From: an uncultured Clostridia bacterium
GTDB taxonomy: Bacteria; Bacillota; Clostridia; Christensenellales; Borkfalkiaceae
DNA: 41,332 nucleotides
Direction: 5' to 3'
Assembly: GCA_947631195.1 (NCBI GenBank)
Contig: CANRKK010000019.1
Coordinates: forward strand, 1-41,332
Shown: positions 39,012-41,332 of the stretch, one piece after another
Position numbering within the stretch: position 1 is the first letter of the stretch
Layout of the letters: every line of letters starts with the position of its first letter
The notes under the pieces: model-generated
Databases searched by the model: none
The model's input: only the letters and a program-made list of their open reading frames with translations
Told to the model about the DNA's origin: nothing
Made by a program: the position numbers and the translations under genes

Positions 39012-39019
39012 TCTATAAT
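38992..39019 (+). promoter_or_regulatory. Repressor promoter (PRM-like)
   Basis: TTGCAA (38992-38997), a 16-bp spacer and TATAAT (39014-39019) read toward the HTH gene at 39052. It is weaker than the opposing promoter and is covered by the inverted repeat. Confidence 0.7.
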
Positions 39020-39051
39020 AAAAATATCTAAGCTGAAAAAAGGAGGTAAAA

Positions 39052-39390
39052 ATGACCATTCAACAAATCAAGGCTTATTTAAAGTCTAATAAGATTACTT
39101 ACGATGAGCTATCAGAGCGGTCGGGTATTCCAATAGGTACGCTGAAGCATATATTTAGCGGAGTAACGAAGAACCCCCGCATAGACACCGTACAATCTAT
39201 CGAGCGAGCTTTAGGGCTTGCCGATGCTCCGCCGAATAAAAGCTCGGACGATATGTACAACGAAGCGGAAAAGCGGCTTATAAACGCTTACAGACAGCTC
39301 GTCCCTGCTATGAAGGATTATGTATTGGAAATGGTAGAGAAGCTGATAGAGAGCCAACCAGCCGCACTTAAAACAGCAAAAAAGGCATAA
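39052..39390 (+). CDS. HTH repressor, XRE family (112 aa)
   Basis: An N-terminal XRE-type helix-turn-helix (residues 5-60: YDELSERSGIPIGTLKHIFSGVTKNPRIDTVQSIERALGL) is followed by a helical tail (YNEAEKRLINAYRQLVPAMKDYVLEMVEKLIE) that could mediate dimerisation. There is no C-terminal peptidase domain, so it is not a self-cleaving LexA/CI-type repressor. The start follows AAGGAGG. It stands opposite the early operon as the lysogeny regulator. Confidence 0.85.
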   Translation: MTIQQIKAYLKSNKITYDELSERSGIPIGTLKHIFSGVTKNPRIDTVQSIERALGLADAPPNKSSDDMYNEAEKRLINAYRQLVPAMKDYVLEMVEKLIESQPAALKTAKKA

Positions 39391-39413
39391 AAAAAGCCGT
39401 CCTTTCGGGCGGC
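39389..39413 (-). terminator. Terminator on the minus strand between repressor and integrase
   Basis: A 7-bp hairpin (39396-39402 with 39407-39413, one G-U pair) is followed on the minus strand by a run of seven or more T. It would stop antisense transcripts from the integrase side. On the plus strand the hairpin directly precedes the GAGGAGG binding site of the small frame at 39429, so it may affect its translation. Confidence 0.5.
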
Positions 39414-39428
39414 GAGGAGGAATAACAT

Positions 39429-39506
39429 ATGGATATAAATTTGGAGTTTTTAAAGAGTTTAACAGTAGAGATTATGGCGCATATAAATGCGCAGGAAAAG
39501 GGATAA
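39429..39506 (+). CDS. Possible 25-residue peptide upstream of the integrase
   Basis: GAGGAGG is followed by ATG and 25 codons (MDINLEFLKSLTVEIMAHINAQEKG). The integrase ATG (39487) lies in its last codons in another frame, so it probably acts as a translational leader for the integrase. It may or may not have a product. Confidence 0.5.
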   Translation: MDINLEFLKSLTVEIMAHINAQEKG

Positions 39507-40644
39507 AGAAGAACGGCGGCAAATGTTGTACGCGCTGAACGGTATTGTACGGGCTGACACCACGGTGATACCGTTCCCGGACAATCGCAGTCGATTGCAA
39601 ACGAAAGAAACGGCATTATTCTTTACCGAGGAGGATATAAGGAAAATGCCGAAAACATTCCGCAATGAGTTCCGCGTGGACGGATGCACGTCGCATATCC
39701 GCGAACGCAAAAGCGGCAAAAATACAATCAGTTATGAAATTCGGTACCGAAGGAACGGCTATAATATAACGGTATCGAGTACAAACAAAAGCGTTGCAAA
39801 AGAGCGGTTTATCGAAGCTCTGCACACCGCCGTCAAAACCGATGGCGCACCAAAGCTCCCAAACACGTTTCAGGGTTTTGCTGAATACTTTTTTGAAAAC
39901 TTCTATAAAAGGAAAGTCAAACCCGAAACGCTCCGCATCGCTTTAAGCCAATACAAAAACCACATGAAGCCTTGCTTTGGGGCGATAGCACTTAAACGCA
40001 TTACTCCCGCCCTCTGCCAAACCTTGCTTGATAAGCTCAAATCGGCGGGGATGGGGAAAACGGCGGATGACATTCATAGCCTTCTTAACCTTATATTTAA
40101 GGCGGCGGTCAAGCACAATCTAATCAATAACAATCCGCTCGATATGGTATTTCACACGCAGCACGAACGCGAGCATGGAACAGCGTTATCAAAAGAGGAG
40201 GAAAAACTTCTTATTGATACTACTGCAGGGACACCATTGCAGTTAATGTTTGTCGTTCCCCTTTATACGGGTATGCGCCCGTATGAGTACGCTTCGGCGC
40301 GGATAGAAGGTGAGTTCATTGTAGCTATAAACGGCAAGCAGAAAAATGGAAAAGTGGTATATAAAAAAATACCAATCACCCCCATGCTTCGTCCTTATTT
40401 GGAAGGGGTGACGGAATTAAAGTTCTTCTCGCTCCGGGTGCTGCGTGGTAGGTTCGCTAAAATCTTACCTAACCACAAGCTATACGACCTACGGACTACT
40501 TTTTACACCCGTTGTCAGGAGTGCGAAATTTCGGACGTGGCGAGAAAGACCTTTGTAGGTCATTCGCTCGGTGTTTTAGAGAACACTTACACCGACTTGT
40601 CCGATGAGTTTTTGCTTTCAGAAGGAGAGAAATTCCGCTACTGA
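39487..40644 (+). CDS. Tyrosine recombinase (phage integrase)
   Basis: The 385-residue protein has an N-terminal arm/core-binding part (to about 200) and a C-terminal catalytic domain. GMRPYEY near 270 gives the first arginine; YDLRTT near 335 gives the second arginine; VGHS and ENTYTDLS near 355-365 give the histidine and nucleophilic tyrosine. The usual histidine of HxLR is replaced by tyrosine in LYDLR, an uncommon but tolerated change. It would integrate the phage into the tRNA-Asn gene; the arm-type repeats follow its stop. The start overlaps the 25-residue frame. Confidence 0.9.
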   Translation: MRRKRDKEERRQMLYALNGIVRADTTVIPFPDNRSRLQTKETALFFTEEDIRKMPKTFRNEFRVDGCTSHIRERKSGKNTISYEIRYRRNGYNITVSSTNKSVAKERFIEALHTAVKTDGAPKLPNTFQGFAEYFFENFYKRKVKPETLRIALSQYKNHMKPCFGAIALKRITPALCQTLLDKLKSAGMGKTADDIHSLLNLIFKAAVKHNLINNNPLDMVFHTQHEREHGTALSKEEEKLLIDTTAGTPLQLMFVVPLYTGMRPYEYASARIEGEFIVAINGKQKNGKVVYKKIPITPMLRPYLEGVTELKFFSLRVLRGRFAKILPNHKLYDLRTTFYTRCQECEISDVARKTFVGHSLGVLENTYTDLSDEFLLSEGEKFRY

Positions 40645-40647
40645 TTT

Positions 40648-40668
40648 CTGCCCCAAATTCTGCCCCAA
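40648..40668. repeat. Right arm-type repeats CTGCCCCAA x2
   Basis: Direct copies at 40648-40656 and 40660-40668 (12-bp period) begin four bases after the integrase stop. A third partial copy, GCGCCCCAA, lies near 40750. They mirror the left pair at 901-920 in the same orientation. Confidence 0.45.
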
Positions 40669-40679
40669 AATCGGATTTT

Positions 40680-40738
40680 AAACGGCATTTTCAGCCGCCT
40701 GCGAGCAAGTGAGCGAACCGCCAACCGTCGCCGTTTTT
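40680..40738 (+). terminator. Possible integrase terminator
   Basis: AAACGGC (40680-40686) and GCCGTTT (40730-40736) pair around a long imperfect loop, followed by TT. Weak evidence. Confidence 0.35.
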
Positions 40739-40802
40739 AGCCGCATTTTTGCGCCCCAAATAGCAAAATAAATCAAACTTTATATAGCAGAGGACAAAAA
40801 GG

Positions 40803-40849
40803 AAAACGCCCGATTTTTGGGCATTTTTGCCTAAAATCGGGCGTTTTTT
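40803..40849. terminator. Strong bidirectional terminator after 5S rRNA
   Basis: A perfect 15-bp stem (40803-40817 with 40833-40847) with a 15-nt loop that itself can pair (GGCA/TGCC) and T-runs on both strands. It ends the 5S transcript on the minus strand and can stop integrase-side read-through on the plus strand. Confidence 0.85.
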
Positions 40850-40857
40850 GATTGAAA

Positions 40858-40969
<112 letters not shown>

Positions 40970-40971
<2 letters not shown>

Positions 40972-40991
40972 ATGGCTCCGCTTGTTGGACT
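40970..40991 (-). other. attR: core repeat at the right phage end
   Basis: These 22 bases at the 5S/tRNA junction are identical to 783-804 and lie in the tRNA acceptor-T-arm region, the usual crossover site of tRNA-targeting integrases. Crossover here leaves the tRNA intact on this side. Confidence 0.55.
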
Positions 40992-41048
40992 TGAACCAAC
41001 GACACTTCGGTTAACAGCCGAATGCTCTACCGACTGAGCTAAAGCGGA
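40973..41048 (-). tRNA. tRNA-Asn (GTT)
   Basis: A complete 76-nt tRNA on the minus strand: acceptor TCCGCTT/AAGCGGA, D arm with GCTCAGTCGGTAGAGC, anticodon loop CTGTTAACC with GTT anticodon, T arm GTTGG-TTCAAGT-CCAAC and encoded GCCA end. It is the intact member of the duplicated tRNA-5S pair and the presumed integration target. Confidence 0.95.
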
Positions 41049-41332
41049 ATAAATTTTAAAAAACTCAACACGTGTCAAGTTTTTTAAGGTTTGCAAACTA
41101 CTCACCTTATTCCTCGCTAAAATCGCAAGAATGAGATTTTAGCGAAAGAGGAGAGGCAATCGAGCAATCTTGCTGTCCGAGCTGTGCGCGGACAGCTCAA
41201 AGCGAGATTTGCCTCGACGAAACCTAACAACTGCACAGTCAAGAAGAAAACAAGGTATAAAGGCTTAATTACGCTCGTTAAAAATGTAGCTAATCTTTGT
41301 TTCGATTCGTTTAAATCTCTGTTCTTTACTCA
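41049..41332. other. Right flank: rRNA operon spacer with stem structures
   Basis: There is no open gene. Hairpins: AAAAAACT...AGTTTTTT (41058-41085) right before the tRNA on the minus strand; CGCTAAAATC/GATTTTAGCG near 41116-41143; and a long stem with arms GAGGCAA and TTGCCTC. The arrangement resembles the 23S-to-tRNA/5S spacer of an rRNA operon, with RNase III-type processing stems. The 23S gene itself is not in the window. Confidence 0.5.

Noticed and set aside
41058-41085. tRNA promoter from TTGACA in the right flank
   Set aside because: The -10 would fall on the first bases of the tRNA; the TTGACA belongs to a hairpin.

Overview
The window holds one integrated temperate phage of about 40 kb (roughly 786-40991) inside a ribosomal RNA locus of a Bacillota host. 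A Clostridia-like host is my inference from strong GGAGG-type ribosome binding sites, TTG/GTG starts, TTGACA/TATAAT promoters and the gene families. The right flank (41049-41332) looks like rRNA spacer leading, on the minus strand, into tRNA-Asn(GTT), then a 5S rRNA and a strong terminator. The left flank has a second 5S, a 28-bp 3' fragment of a near-identical tRNA, and decayed 5S pieces separated by terminator hairpins. The integrase sits just inside the right end, and a direct repeat at the tRNA/5S junction bounds the element.

Region by region, right to left: (1) integrase and a small HTH repressor on the plus strand, facing a perfect-consensus minus-strand promoter (38915-39051); (2) a minus-strand early operon of small genes, a Cro-like HTH, a tRNA-like gene, a Sak4-like ATPase, a PD-(D/E)XK nuclease, a winged-helix replication initiator with an origin-like repeat cluster, a coiled-coil protein, a PcfJ-like protein, a frameshifted DNA methyltransferase, an MmcB-like nuclease, a lipoprotein and zinc-ribbon proteins; (3) a zinc-ribbon/DUF6273 protein (26135-26992) and an ArpU-like late regulator; (4) a ParB-methyltransferase fusion, then terminase, portal, minor capsid, scaffold, major capsid and connector genes; (5) tail and fibre genes, interrupted by a membrane-protein gene with its own promoter and terminator; (6) a diversity-generating retroelement (DGR); (7) a baseplate-like protein and three membrane proteins.

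The main discovery is the DGR. It has a reverse transcriptase (3795-5054), a template repeat TR (5206-5318), an Avd-type accessory protein (5356-5817) and two variable repeats. VR1 (5880-5992) ends the 750-residue fibre-like protein next door. VR2 (26146-26255) ends the DUF6273 protein about 20 kb away among early genes. Every VR1/TR difference in the 23-codon variable core is at a template adenine (22 of 32 adenines). VR2 differs at 19 adenines plus two T-to-G changes. Both VRs, but not TR, are followed by the same 14-nt sequence and then a hairpin of different sequence. One retroelement therefore appears to diversify two proteins of one phage: a virion adhesin and a second protein of unknown location.

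No tape-measure, tail-sheath or endolysin gene could be recognised, which suggests a short-tailed particle and an unfamiliar lysis module. Two genes (29783-30800 and 27936-28242) each carry a single extra base in a C/G run; these may be real lesions or assembly errors.
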